DNA of 33,612 nt from Microbacterium sp. (GCA_031286555.1 JAITUD010000233.1:1-33612), one strand, 5' to 3'. Numbered from the stretch's first letter, positions 17,798 to 27,145 are shown. Notes: generated from the sequence alone by a model not told the origin. A program made the numbers and translations.

Positions 17798-18642
17798 GCC
17801 CGCGGAACCGCCGGGTCCGGATGGGCGCCAGGCCGAAGATCGCAGTCGAGATCGCACTGCTGATCGTCGTGATCAGCGTGGTTCTGCCGATCGCCTGGCT
17901 GGTGCTGCTCTCGTTCCTGCCCAACAGGGCGATCACCAGCCACGACTGGATCTTCCCGTTCTGGATGGGGAACTTCACCTCGATCTTCGAGGACGGGACG
18001 TTCGCGATCCAGCTGCTGAACAGCGTCGGGATCGTGCTGGGCACTGTTGCCGTGTGCATCCTCATCGGCAGCATCAGTGGATACGCGCTGGCGCGGCTCT
18101 CGCCCCCGAGATGGATCAGCATCCCGACGCTCGCCCTCGCCGCGATCATCCCGCTGATCCCGCCGGCGACCCTCGTGCCCGGACTCTACGAGCTCCTCAA
18201 CGACGTCGGACTCCTGGGGTCCGTGACAGGTCTGATCCTCGTGAACAGCCTCTTCAACCTGCCGTTCGCGACACTGCTGATGGCGTCCTACTTCTCGGGC
18301 ATCCCCGTGCAGCTGCGCGAGGCTGCTCTGGTCGACGGAGCGAATGAAGCGGGCGTGTTCGTCCGGATCATGCTGCCGCTTGTCAGGCCCGGTCTCGCGG
18401 CGACGAGCATCTTCGTCGGGATCATGGCGTGGAACGAGTTCCTGATGGGCCTCACCCTCACCTCGGGAGGACCCACCGCACCGATCACCGTGGGCATCGC
18501 CGGGTTCGTTCAGGAGTTCGCGGTGACCTGGGGCCAGCTCGCTGCAGCCGGCACCGTGGCGGCTGTGCCCCTGATCATCCTCGCGGTCTTCGCGAACAAG
18601 CAGATCATCGCCGGGCTCACCGCCGGTGCCGTCAAAGGGTGA
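17794..18642 (+). CDS. Carbohydrate ABC transporter permease, MalG-like (importer B)
   Basis: REAALVDGANEAGVFVRIMLPLVRPGL; AGLTAGAVKG; ATGA overlap with the previous gene. Confidence 0.92.
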   Translation: MSPRNRRVRMGARPKIAVEIALLIVVISVVLPIAWLVLLSFLPNRAITSHDWIFPFWMGNFTSIFEDGTFAIQLLNSVGIVLGTVAVCILIGSISGYALARLSPPRWISIPTLALAAIIPLIPPATLVPGLYELLNDVGLLGSVTGLILVNSLFNLPFATLLMASYFSGIPVQLREAALVDGANEAGVFVRIMLPLVRPGLAATSIFVGIMAWNEFLMGLTLTSGGPTAPITVGIAGFVQEFAVTWGQLAAAGTVAAVPLIILAVFANKQIIAGLTAGAVKG

Positions 18643-18676
18643 GCTGCGGCGCACCCCTGAGTACAAGGAGGACATC

Positions 18677-20062
18677 ATGACTGGTTCGAATCTCTCCCGG
18701 GTCCGGCGCGGGATCCGTCCATTGGCCGTCGTAGTGGCGGTCAGCGCCGCCCTGCTCGGCGTGACCGCCTGCAGCAGCAGCAACAAGGGGGCATTGGGAG
18801 GAGGCGGAACCGACGCATCCGGGTCGGTGACGCTCGTCGTACCCACAAGCCAGGCACCCTGGAACCCGGCCTACGCGAAGCTCGTGAAGGAGTACGAGGC
18901 TGAGACCGGCAACAAGGTCGAGCTGCGACCGTTCCCCAATCCGGACGTGAAGACGCAGGAGATCAACGACATCCAGAGCCAGAAGCACACGTTCGACGTG
19001 TTCCAGGTGAACGGGGCGGATCTCGGTCAGTTCAACGAGAGCGGTCTGCTGCAGCCGCTGACGGACATCGACCCGTCCTATGAGATGGACTCGCACATCT
19101 ACAGCTTCGGCAACCTGGCGCGGTGGGACTCCGCGAAGAAGAGCTTCGCCGAGTCCGGCGAGGTGGTCGATCTGCCGTTCTCCGGCAACCTGGACATCTT
19201 CGTGTATCGCAAGGACATCTACGACAAGCTCGGGCTGGAGGTTCCCAAGACCTGGCCGGAGGTCATTGCGAACAGCGAGAAGATCGCGAAGGCGAAGGCC
19301 GCGAAGTACCCGGTCGTGTTCCGCACCCAGGGCATCCCCGGCTCCTCGGCGAACACCTTCGACTTCCAGGCTCTTCTCGGGGCGGCCGGCGGCTCCTGGT
19401 ACGCGGATCCCGGTACGGACTGGAAGCCGACGGCAGACACTGCGGCAGGCATCCAGGCGGCGACGTGGATGCGGAAACTGGCGGAGTTCGGACCCGAGGC
19501 GGTGTCGACGATGGGCCAGGCGCAGGTCATCGCCGAACTGCAGAACGGCGATGGCGCGCAGAGCTTCCTCGTCGCTGCGGCGGCGTCTCAACTGGAGGAT
19601 TCGGCGAACTCCGGACAGGCCGGCAAGTTCGGATACGCTCCGCTTCCGCTGGCCCCTGACGGCAGTGCGGCACCCGGTACCGGGATCTGGTTCCTCGGCG
19701 TTCCCGCCGGTCTTCCGAAGGAGCGTGCCAAAGCAGCGCTCGACTACATCACGTGGATGACCTCTGAAAAGGCGCAGTCGCTCTTCGCTCAGAACGGCGG
19801 CATCCCGATCCGCGACGATTTCTCGACCGACGGAGTGCCCGCACCTCAGAAGGAGGCGCTTGCCGCCTACGACGAGACCGCCAAGAAGCTTCCCGGAGCC
19901 TCCACATCGATCTGGTACCCGTTCGCGTCGGAGATGCTGAACATCACCGAGCCGGGGCTGGAGAGCATCGCCGCCGGGACGGTGACCCCCGAGGCCGGTA
20001 TGAAGCAGATGCAGGCTGCGCTGGAGGCGATGGTCACCAAGCTGGACCTCCCGCAGAAGTAG
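18677..20062 (+). CDS. Sugar ABC transporter solute-binding lipoprotein (importer B)
   Basis: Lipobox LLGVTACSSSN; SBP fold pattern; AAGGAGG before ATG. Confidence 0.93.
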   Translation: MTGSNLSRVRRGIRPLAVVVAVSAALLGVTACSSSNKGALGGGGTDASGSVTLVVPTSQAPWNPAYAKLVKEYEAETGNKVELRPFPNPDVKTQEINDIQSQKHTFDVFQVNGADLGQFNESGLLQPLTDIDPSYEMDSHIYSFGNLARWDSAKKSFAESGEVVDLPFSGNLDIFVYRKDIYDKLGLEVPKTWPEVIANSEKIAKAKAAKYPVVFRTQGIPGSSANTFDFQALLGAAGGSWYADPGTDWKPTADTAAGIQAATWMRKLAEFGPEAVSTMGQAQVIAELQNGDGAQSFLVAAAASQLEDSANSGQAGKFGYAPLPLAPDGSAAPGTGIWFLGVPAGLPKERAKAALDYITWMTSEKAQSLFAQNGGIPIRDDFSTDGVPAPQKEALAAYDETAKKLPGASTSIWYPFASEMLNITEPGLESIAAGTVTPEAGMKQMQAALEAMVTKLDLPQK

Positions 20063-20071
20063 CCGGGGCAC

Positions 20072-20109
20072 CGCGGGTCCTGCGACGACTCTTCGCCGCA
20101 GGACCCGCG
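20072..20109 (+). terminator. Intra-operon hairpin 3' of the importer B SBP gene
   Basis: CGCGGGTCCTGCG / CGCAGGACCCGCG, 13-bp perfect stem, 12-nt loop. Confidence 0.65.
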
Positions 20110-20172
20110 CACCCGATGCGCGCCGGAACGTGCCCGGCGATGATCGTGACGCGAAATCGAAGGACCCTTGAG

Positions 20173-21507
20173 ATGACACCGGACATCGTTCTCTTCCACT
20201 GCCATGACCTCGGGCGCTGGCTGCCGACTTACGGGATGCCCGCCGTACCGGCGCCGCAGATCTCAGCGTTCGCGGATCAGTCGGTCGTCTTCGACGACGC
20301 GCACGCGGCTGCGCCGCTGTGCTCGCCCTCACGCGGCGCGCTGTTCACCGGCATGCCGCCGTACCGCAACGGCATTCAGGGGCTTGCGCACGACGGATGG
20401 CGTTACCGGGCCGGCGTCGCCACTCTTCCTGAGCGTCTCGAGCCGCTCGGCTACCACACGGCGCTCATCGGACTTCAGCACGAGAACGTCGATCCAACGG
20501 TTCTGGGGTTCGCGGAGTACCCCGGGCAGGGTTTCCTCCCGCGCACCGCACAGGTCGTCGAGGCCGCGTCTTCGTGGTTGCAGGGACTGGTCCCCAGGGC
20601 AGAGCGGAAGCCGATCTTCCTCACCGTCGGTGTGTGGGAGGTGCATCGCCCGTGGCCGGCCCCCGATTACACCCCGGCCGACCAGGCGAGCGTGGACGTG
20701 CCCGGCTTTCTCCCTGACAACGCCGACACCCGTGCCGACATCGCCGACTTCTATGGGTCGATCGCCCAGCTGGATGCCGGGTTCTCGGCGCTGCTCGGCG
20801 CGATCTCGTCGACGATCGGCGACGAGAACACGATGATCGTCTTCACGACCGACCACGGCGCGGCGTTCCCCCGAGCGAAGAGCACTCTCTATGACGCCGG
20901 CACGGGGGTGGCGCTGATGGTGCGCCCGCCCGCCGCCTGGCAGGTCGACCCCCACCGCGTCCCCGAGCTGGTCATCCATCAGGATCTGTTGCCCACGTTC
21001 CTCGAGATAGCCGGAGACGCCGGTCCTCACGACCGCGAGCTCGAAGGGCGCAGCATCCTGCCGCTGATCACCGGCACCGACGGCGGCTCACCGACGTCGG
21101 AGCGCATGGTCTTCACCAGCAAGACCTACCACGACTCCTACGACCCGAAGCGGGCAGTCCGCACCTCCGACTACGTCTACATCCGCAACTACAGCGAGGG
21201 GCCGATGCTCGAGCTTCCGGCTGATCTCGAAGGCAGCCGCACGCGGAAGGGCCTCGGGGACGAACATCTCGCTCCCCGCTCGGAGGAGGAGCTCTATGAT
21301 CGGCGGATCGATCCGTTCGAGCTCGATGATGTCGCTGGGCAGGACGCCTATGCCGATGTCCGGGCGCGATTGGCCGAGGCGCTGCACGACCGTCTGGTCA
21401 GCATCGGCGACCCGGTCGAGTCGGAGCCGATTCCCCGCGCGCCGTGGCGCTCGCGTCACGTGGATGACCTACCGGGTCTGCCAGGCCTGTCTGGCCCCAT
21501 CGACTGA
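20173..21507 (+). CDS. Sulfatase, heparan-N-sulfatase (SGSH)-like, no signal peptide
   Basis: MTPDIVLFHCHDLGRWLPTYG; APLCSPSRGALFTGMPPYRNGIQGLAHDGW (CxPxR); FTTDHGAAFPRAKSTLYDAGTGVALMVRPP. Confidence 0.9.
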   Translation: MTPDIVLFHCHDLGRWLPTYGMPAVPAPQISAFADQSVVFDDAHAAAPLCSPSRGALFTGMPPYRNGIQGLAHDGWRYRAGVATLPERLEPLGYHTALIGLQHENVDPTVLGFAEYPGQGFLPRTAQVVEAASSWLQGLVPRAERKPIFLTVGVWEVHRPWPAPDYTPADQASVDVPGFLPDNADTRADIADFYGSIAQLDAGFSALLGAISSTIGDENTMIVFTTDHGAAFPRAKSTLYDAGTGVALMVRPPAAWQVDPHRVPELVIHQDLLPTFLEIAGDAGPHDRELEGRSILPLITGTDGGSPTSERMVFTSKTYHDSYDPKRAVRTSDYVYIRNYSEGPMLELPADLEGSRTRKGLGDEHLAPRSEEELYDRRIDPFELDDVAGQDAYADVRARLAEALHDRLVSIGDPVESEPIPRAPWRSRHVDDLPGLPGLSGPID

Positions 21508-21530
21508 GGCGGCGCAGGTGGAGAAGCGTT

Positions 21531-22535
21531 TCACGCAGTGATCGCGAGAGCGGCGGCGTCGATGCCGTGCTCGAGCGGAAGGTCCTCGCTGAGGCGCAGC
21601 AGCTCCCGCAACACCGAGTCTGCGAGCCGCCCGAGCTCATTGCCCTGAGAACCGGCGATGTGCGGAGTCAGCAGCGCGTTCTCCGACGAGTAGAGCGGAT
21701 GCTCCTGCTCCAGGACCCACGGCACCGTCACATCGAGGATCGCGTAGATCTCGCCGGCGATCACCCGCTCCGTCAATGCGACCTGGTCGACGATCTCGCC
21801 CCGCGCCGTGTTCACCAGGGTGGTCCCATGCCGCATGAGCCCGATCCCCCGGCGATCGATCAGATCGAGAGTCGACGGCAGCGACGGCGCGTGCACCGAG
21901 ACGACATCGCTGGTCGCGAGCAGCTCGTCGAGCTCCACCGCGACGACGCCGAGGGAAGCTGCATCCTCGACTGAGAGGTACGGGTCGTAGACCACCACCT
22001 CCATGTCGTAGCTGCGAAGCATCCCGATCACCAGACGGCCGATCTTCGAGGCACCCACGATGCCCACGCGGACGTCGTAGTTGCCCATCTCCGGGAACAC
22101 GGCATCTGCTGCGAAGCTCGTGCGCGACTCTCGATAACGGGCAGCGATGGGAAGCACCTTCTTGCCGGCCAAGACGATCATGGCGACGGTGTACTCGGCA
22201 ACCGGGACCGCGTTCGCCGCGGCAGCGGAGCTGACCTTGATGCCGCGCTCGAGGACGCCGTCGCCGATGTAGGGCTTCACGGTCCCCGCCGAATGCAGCA
22301 CCGCACGCAGCCGAGGCGCGGCGCGGACGACGTCGAGGTCCACGACCGGGGCGCCCCAGCCGGTGATGAGCACGTCCGTCTCAGCGAGCACAGCCAGAGC
22401 GGCTGGCGAGTCGAACTCCGTGAGGACGCCCGCTACATCCGCGATCTGCTCGATCCCCGCCCGTCGATCAGCGGGAAAGATCCGCGGGAGGACAGCCTCA
22501 CGCATCGCGAACGCGACTTTCAATCGTTCAATCAC
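21531..22535 (-). CDS. D-isomer-specific 2-hydroxyacid dehydrogenase family protein
   Basis: VGIVGASKIGRLVIGMLRSYDMEVVVYDPY; LVNTARGEIVD; LLTPHIAGSQG. Confidence 0.92.
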   Translation of the reverse strand: MIERLKVAFAMREAVLPRIFPADRRAGIEQIADVAGVLTEFDSPAALAVLAETDVLITGWGAPVVDLDVVRAAPRLRAVLHSAGTVKPYIGDGVLERGIKVSSAAAANAVPVAEYTVAMIVLAGKKVLPIAARYRESRTSFAADAVFPEMGNYDVRVGIVGASKIGRLVIGMLRSYDMEVVVYDPYLSVEDAASLGVVAVELDELLATSDVVSVHAPSLPSTLDLIDRRGIGLMRHGTTLVNTARGEIVDQVALTERVIAGEIYAILDVTVPWVLEQEHPLYSSENALLTPHIAGSQGNELGRLADSVLRELLRLSEDLPLEHGIDAAALAITA

Positions 22536-23446
22536 TTGACGCTCCCTGCGGACAGGCCCGCTCGCCAGAAGCGCTGCAGGAAGATGAATGCGATCAGCAG
22601 AGGCACGACGGACAGGAAGGAACCGGCGATGACCAGAGTTCCGAAATCCGGGTTCTGCTGCGCCTGGGACTGCCAGAGGAAGATGCCGACGCTCGTCGGG
22701 AAGAGCTCCCGGTTCTGCAGCATGATCAGCGGCAGCATGAAGTTGTTCCAGACGCTGACGAACTGGAAGAGGGCGATCGTGACGAAGCCGGGGGCGATCA
22801 TCGGCATCGCCACCTGGAGGAACGTGCGGATCGGCCCGGCGCCGTCGACGCGTGCCGCCTCGAGCACTTCACCGGGTACATAGCCGGCGCTGAAGATCCG
22901 GGCGAGGTAGACGCTGAACGGATTGCACAGCGAGGGGATGATCACGGCCCAGATGGTGTTGGTCATGCCGGATGCCGCCGCGAGAAGGTAGAGGGGGATG
23001 ACCGTGGCGGTGTGCGGGATCAGCACGCCGAGCAGGACGGCACCGTACAGGACGGGCTTGGCGCGGAACTGGAACTTGTCGAAGGCGTACCCTGCCATCA
23101 CCGAGATGAACCCGCCGACGACGGCACCGATGCCGGCGTACAGGATGCTGTTCAGAAGCCAGCGCAGGAAGAGGCCGTCGTCGGTGGTGATCAGGTTCGT
23201 CATGTTCGCGACGAAGGCGTCGCCGAACTGGAAGGGGTTGCCGTCGAAGAGGCCGGAGGCGGTCTTGGTCGCGGCGAACACGAGCCAGAGAAGCGGCAGC
23301 ACCATGTACGCCGAGCCGACGATGAGAAGTCCGTTGACGGACATCATCGCCGAAGGACGTGATGCCGCGTCGCGACGGGTGCGCTCGGGGCGGCGCTCGC
23401 GCGGCGGCGAGACCGGGGGAGCGGCGCGATCAAGAACGGCGGTCAT
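22532..23446 (-). CDS. Carbohydrate ABC transporter permease, MalG-like (importer C)
   Basis: LEAARVDGAGPIRTFLQVAMPMIAPGF; AGLSAGSVK. Confidence 0.92.
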   Translation of the reverse strand: MTAVLDRAAPPVSPPRERRPERTRRDAASRPSAMMSVNGLLIVGSAYMVLPLLWLVFAATKTASGLFDGNPFQFGDAFVANMTNLITTDDGLFLRWLLNSILYAGIGAVVGGFISVMAGYAFDKFQFRAKPVLYGAVLLGVLIPHTATVIPLYLLAAASGMTNTIWAVIIPSLCNPFSVYLARIFSAGYVPGEVLEAARVDGAGPIRTFLQVAMPMIAPGFVTIALFQFVSVWNNFMLPLIMLQNRELFPTSVGIFLWQSQAQQNPDFGTLVIAGSFLSVVPLLIAFIFLQRFWRAGLSAGSVK

Positions 23447-24366
23447 CAGTGGGCCCCCTTGGAGGTGAATCGGGTGACGAACCAGGAGAGCACAGCGGCG
23501 AGGAGAGCGAGCAGAATCGATGCCGCCGCAGCCTGCGGGAGGTTGTTTCGCACGAAGGCGGCTTCATACGCCCACATGTTCGGCACCCACGTGCTGGTGA
23601 CGTTCGTGGTGACGGAGCTCAGGATCTTCGGCTCGGTGAACAGCTGAAGGGAGCCGATGACCGTGAAGAGCAGCGCGACGCTGATCGCCGGCCAGACCAG
23701 CGGAGTCTTGATCGACACTGCCGTGCGGATCTCACCCGCGCCGTCGACGCGCGCGGCCTCGAGCACCTCACGAGGCACGGCCTGAAGCGCGGTGAAGAGG
23801 ATGATCACGTTGTAGCCGGTCCATTCCCAGACCGAGATGTTCACCATCGAAGGCAGGACCAGATGGACGGACAGGAAATCGATCGAGATGCCTCCCGAGG
23901 CGAGCACGTTCACGATCGGACTCACTCCGGGCGAGTAGAGGTATGCCCAGATCAGGGCCGCGATGACGCCCGGGACCGCGTGGGGGAGGAAGAGCAGGAG
24001 CTGGAAGACACGGCGCAGCCGCGCGGCGGCGGCATCCAGCAGCAGAGCGAGGAGGAGCGCGGTGATCAGCAGCACCGGCACGTACAGCAGGCAGTACACG
24101 GCGAGCCTCGCGAAGCCCTGCACGAAGGTCTCGTTCGACAGGATCGTGGCGTAGTTCTCGAACCAGACGAACTCGGTCGTCGTTCCGCCGAAGCCCAGGC
24201 CGCTTCGCCGCTCGATGAACAGGCTCATCCCCACGGCGTAGATGATCGGGGTGATCATCGTGAGCACGAAGAGGACGAAGAACGGCACCAGGAAGAGCGC
24301 CGCGGTGCGTCCGCCGGTTCCGCGCAGACCACGCCGAGGTCGAGCGGCACGTGTGATGGAAGTCAT
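23446..24366 (-). CDS. Sugar ABC transporter permease, MalF-like (importer C)
   Basis: LEAARVDGAGEIRTAVSIKTPLVWPA; multiple TM helices. Confidence 0.92.
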   Translation of the reverse strand: MTSITRAARPRRGLRGTGGRTAALFLVPFFVLFVLTMITPIIYAVGMSLFIERRSGLGFGGTTTEFVWFENYATILSNETFVQGFARLAVYCLLYVPVLLITALLLALLLDAAAARLRRVFQLLLFLPHAVPGVIAALIWAYLYSPGVSPIVNVLASGGISIDFLSVHLVLPSMVNISVWEWTGYNVIILFTALQAVPREVLEAARVDGAGEIRTAVSIKTPLVWPAISVALLFTVIGSLQLFTEPKILSSVTTNVTSTWVPNMWAYEAAFVRNNLPQAAAASILLALLAAVLSWFVTRFTSKGAH

Positions 24367-24386
24367 GTCGAACCTTCAGATCTGAC

Positions 24387-24422
24387 CGGTGTGGCCCGGG
24401 ACTCGGTGCCCGGGCCACACCG
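24387..24422 (-). terminator. Intra-operon hairpin 3' of the importer C SBP gene
   Basis: CGGTGTGGCCCGGG / CCCGGGCCACACCG, 14-bp perfect stem, 8-nt loop. Confidence 0.7.
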
Positions 24423-24430
24423 ATGGGCTG

Positions 24431-25735
24431 TTACTTCGCGATTTCCAGGCCGAGCTGCTTCAGCCCGGTGACGGTCGCCTTCTGGGTCTTCTCGACGGCG
24501 TCGCCGATGGTCGGCTCGCTCGCGACAGCGTCCGTCATGGCCGTGTAGGTCACCGAATAGCTCGGGCCCCAGGCCCAGGGGCGCAGGTGGGAGTACGCCT
24601 CATCGAACACCGCGTAGATGTCGTTCGCGTAGTAGTCGGTCGGAGCCACGGCCTTGGCGGCGTCGTTGAGGCCGGGGTAGGCGAGGTATGTCGTGCCCAC
24701 GGCGCCACGCGCTGTTACGGATTCCGGCGTGGTGGTCAGCCACTCGAGAAAGACGGCAGCCGCCTCGGGATTCTTGCTGGTCTTCGGGATGGTGAAGCTC
24801 GTGCCGCCGTTCAGTGCGCCGCCGGGCTTGCCACTCTCGGTCGGAGGAAGCGCGGCGATCCACTTGCCCTGCTGGTTCGCCGGTTCGGTGCGGCGTTTGA
24901 GTGACGATGCGCTCCAGGAGCCGGCCAACCAGCTCGCGACGGTGTCGTTCTGCAGGTCCGCGACCCACTCGTCGTTCAACCCGGGCTGCTTCTTCACGAG
25001 GCCCTCATCGATGAGTTTCTGCCACCAGTCGGCGGCCTTCATGGTCTCCTTGTCGTCGATCGTGACCTTCCACTTGTCGTCCTTGACAGCGAACCAGGTG
25101 GCCCCGGCCGTCCAGGCGATCGAAGCGAGCTGAGGCTCGCTGGTGAAGAAGCTCCCCAGGTACGCGTCGGGGTTCCAGGCCTTGACGGCCTTGGCGGCCT
25201 GTTCGTACTCGTCCCAGGACTTCGGCACCTCGTTCACGCCGGCCGCCTCGAGGATGTCCTGGCGGTACCACATGATGCTCGGGGGTGCGTCGTAGGGCAT
25301 GGCGTAGGTCTGGTCGGCGAAGCTGACGAGGGATCGGATGTTCTTCGGGTACTTGCCGAGGGTCTTCGCGGAGATGAGTTCATCGAGGGGCGTCAACTGC
25401 CCGGAAGACACGAAGTCGGTGAGGCTGGGGTACTCGATTCCCACGACGTCGGGGCCGGTGCCCGAGCCGATCGCAGCCGAGAGCTTGGTGTAGCCGCCGG
25501 ATGCCGCCTGTGGGATCTCCTCGAATGTGACCTTGATGTCGGGATGGGTGGCATTGAAGGCCGCGGCGACGTCAGCCATCCCGCTCAGCGAGGACCAGAA
25601 GGTGATGTCTCCCTTCGGTGCTTCCTTCGCGCTCTTCGAAGCAGGCGGTGAGGCAGCGGGAGAGGAACAGCCGGCCAGCAGCGCGCCGGTGGCGACGGCT
25701 GCCGTGACGGCGACGAGGACTCGGCGCAATGACAT
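24431..25735 (-). CDS. Sugar ABC transporter solute-binding lipoprotein (importer C)
   Basis: MSLRRVLVAVTAAVATGALLAGCSSP lipobox; SBP pattern. Confidence 0.93.
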   Translation of the reverse strand: MSLRRVLVAVTAAVATGALLAGCSSPAASPPASKSAKEAPKGDITFWSSLSGMADVAAAFNATHPDIKVTFEEIPQAASGGYTKLSAAIGSGTGPDVVGIEYPSLTDFVSSGQLTPLDELISAKTLGKYPKNIRSLVSFADQTYAMPYDAPPSIMWYRQDILEAAGVNEVPKSWDEYEQAAKAVKAWNPDAYLGSFFTSEPQLASIAWTAGATWFAVKDDKWKVTIDDKETMKAADWWQKLIDEGLVKKQPGLNDEWVADLQNDTVASWLAGSWSASSLKRRTEPANQQGKWIAALPPTESGKPGGALNGGTSFTIPKTSKNPEAAAVFLEWLTTTPESVTARGAVGTTYLAYPGLNDAAKAVAPTDYYANDIYAVFDEAYSHLRPWAWGPSYSVTYTAMTDAVASEPTIGDAVEKTQKATVTGLKQLGLEIAK

Positions 25736-25829
25736 GAAGGGGTTCTCCTTTGAATCGAAACCTTGCTGTGCCTCCCTCATCCTGGGGGAGGTGCAGTCGG
25801 ACGCAAAGGTGAACGTGTCAAAGTTAACA

Positions 25830-25846
25830 GAACCCAACATTTGGTC
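25830..25846. promoter_or_regulatory. Candidate operator GAACCCAACATTTGGTC upstream of importer C
   Basis: 13/17 identity to the reverse complement of the site at 27015-27031. Confidence 0.45.
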
Positions 25847-26924
25847 AGCGCACAGTGGACTCCCGGACATGCAGTGTCGGGAGGAGCGACATTCTCATCA
25901 CGGTGCTCGCGGCGCCCTCCTGCTGCCGCAGGCGGTCGACGCACAGCCGGAGGGCCGCGTGACCGAGTTCGCGCTTGGGCGGCGCGATCGCCGTCAGCGG
26001 CACGGTGGCGAAGGCCGCGACGTCGTCGTCGTAGGCGAGCACAGCGAAGTCCTCGGGTATGCGCAGTCCTCTCTCGAGGACCAGATCGGTGAAGGCCATG
26101 GCGACGGCGTCCCCCAGCAGGATCGCTGCGGTCATGCCAGAAGTGAGGCAGTCGTCCAACAGCGCCTCCAGCTCGGGCAGGATGACACCGTTGACCGAGG
26201 GGCGGGAGATCATGCGGGTCAAGCGGGACGAGGGCGCACCGGCGCTCATGGCGCGGTCGTATCCCGCCATCAACCCGGTCGTGGTGTTCGACCGACCGGC
26301 GGCGAGGGCGATTCTCTCGTTGCCGTTCTCCAGCAGGTGCCGGACTGCGATCTCGGCGCCATAGGCATGATCCGTACGGACCCATTCGAGTCGTCCCGCA
26401 ATCGCCTCGTCGACGGATCGCTCGACGATGACCACGGGGATGCGCGCGTTCTCGAGCAGCTGCTGCAGCGGAGTCGTCTCCTGGATGGGGTCGCGCGGCG
26501 TGACCATCAGCGCATCGACTCCGGAGGCGATGAGGCGCGTGGCCTGCCGGAGCTCCTCGTCCGGTGAGTAGCTGGTTCCGCCGACCACGAGTCGGCAGTT
26601 CGACTCGTTCGCGGCCTGACTCGCACCGCGGATGACTTCGGGGTAGTAGTAGTGCATGTTGGGGACGATCATGCCGATCGTCGCGACGGGTCTGCTCAGC
26701 ACATGTCCGTCGTTGCGGGCTTCAGGGGACTGCTGCTGGGCGACGGCCAGCGAGACCGCCCCGCCGTGCACCCGGGTCAGCAGGCCGCTTTCTTCGAGCG
26801 CGACGAGATCGCGCCACAGGGTCATCGTCGTGACCCCCATGCGCGCGGCGAGGGAAGTGGTGTGCAGGGATCCGCGCAGTTCAAGCTCACGCAGGATCCC
26901 GTCACGACGGGCGGCGGCGTGCAT
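25845..26924 (-). CDS. Transcriptional regulator: DeoR-type HTH plus LacI-type periplasmic-binding sensor domain
   Basis: RRDGILRELELRGSLHTTSLAARMGVTTMTLWRDLVALEESGLLTRVHGGAV followed by IGMIVPNMHYYYPEVIRGASQAANESNCRLVVGGTSY... and FAVLAYDDDVAAF. Confidence 0.88.
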   Translation of the reverse strand: MHAAARRDGILRELELRGSLHTTSLAARMGVTTMTLWRDLVALEESGLLTRVHGGAVSLAVAQQQSPEARNDGHVLSRPVATIGMIVPNMHYYYPEVIRGASQAANESNCRLVVGGTSYSPDEELRQATRLIASGVDALMVTPRDPIQETTPLQQLLENARIPVVIVERSVDEAIAGRLEWVRTDHAYGAEIAVRHLLENGNERIALAAGRSNTTTGLMAGYDRAMSAGAPSSRLTRMISRPSVNGVILPELEALLDDCLTSGMTAAILLGDAVAMAFTDLVLERGLRIPEDFAVLAYDDDVAAFATVPLTAIAPPKRELGHAALRLCVDRLRQQEGAASTVMRMSLLPTLHVRESTVR

Positions 26925-27014
26925 AGGTCTCCTCCGGGCCGAGAAAGCAACAATATACAACACGACGTTCGACGGGATCGGAACGGCTGATGAGCCGTGC
27001 AGGTCTGCTCGCGG

Positions 27015-27031
27015 GAACCGATGTTCGGTTC
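27015..27031. promoter_or_regulatory. Candidate operator GAACCGA-TGT-TCGGTTC
   Basis: Perfect 7-3-7 inverted repeat between the regulator and the divergent beta-propeller gene. Confidence 0.6.
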
Positions 27032-27145
27032 TGTTAGGTATCGGCCGGTTCGCTTGCCTTCGCGCAGCGCCCTGACTTGAGTGGCCTGAACCTCCGGCTC
27101 TTCAGCGGCCGGTCGATGACGACCTCGAGGAAGGACCACGACGCT

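Noticed and set aside
15695-17857. 720-aa minus-strand ORF
   Set aside because: Antisense to lacI and the importer B permease; includes an intergenic region; no domain.
18632-20332. 566-aa minus-strand ORF
   Set aside because: Antisense to the importer B SBP; composition typical of a shadow frame.
26966-26985. CGTTC-N10-GAACG inverted repeat near the hybrid regulator
   Set aside because: Only 5-bp arms and no second copy found; the 27015 repeat is much stronger.
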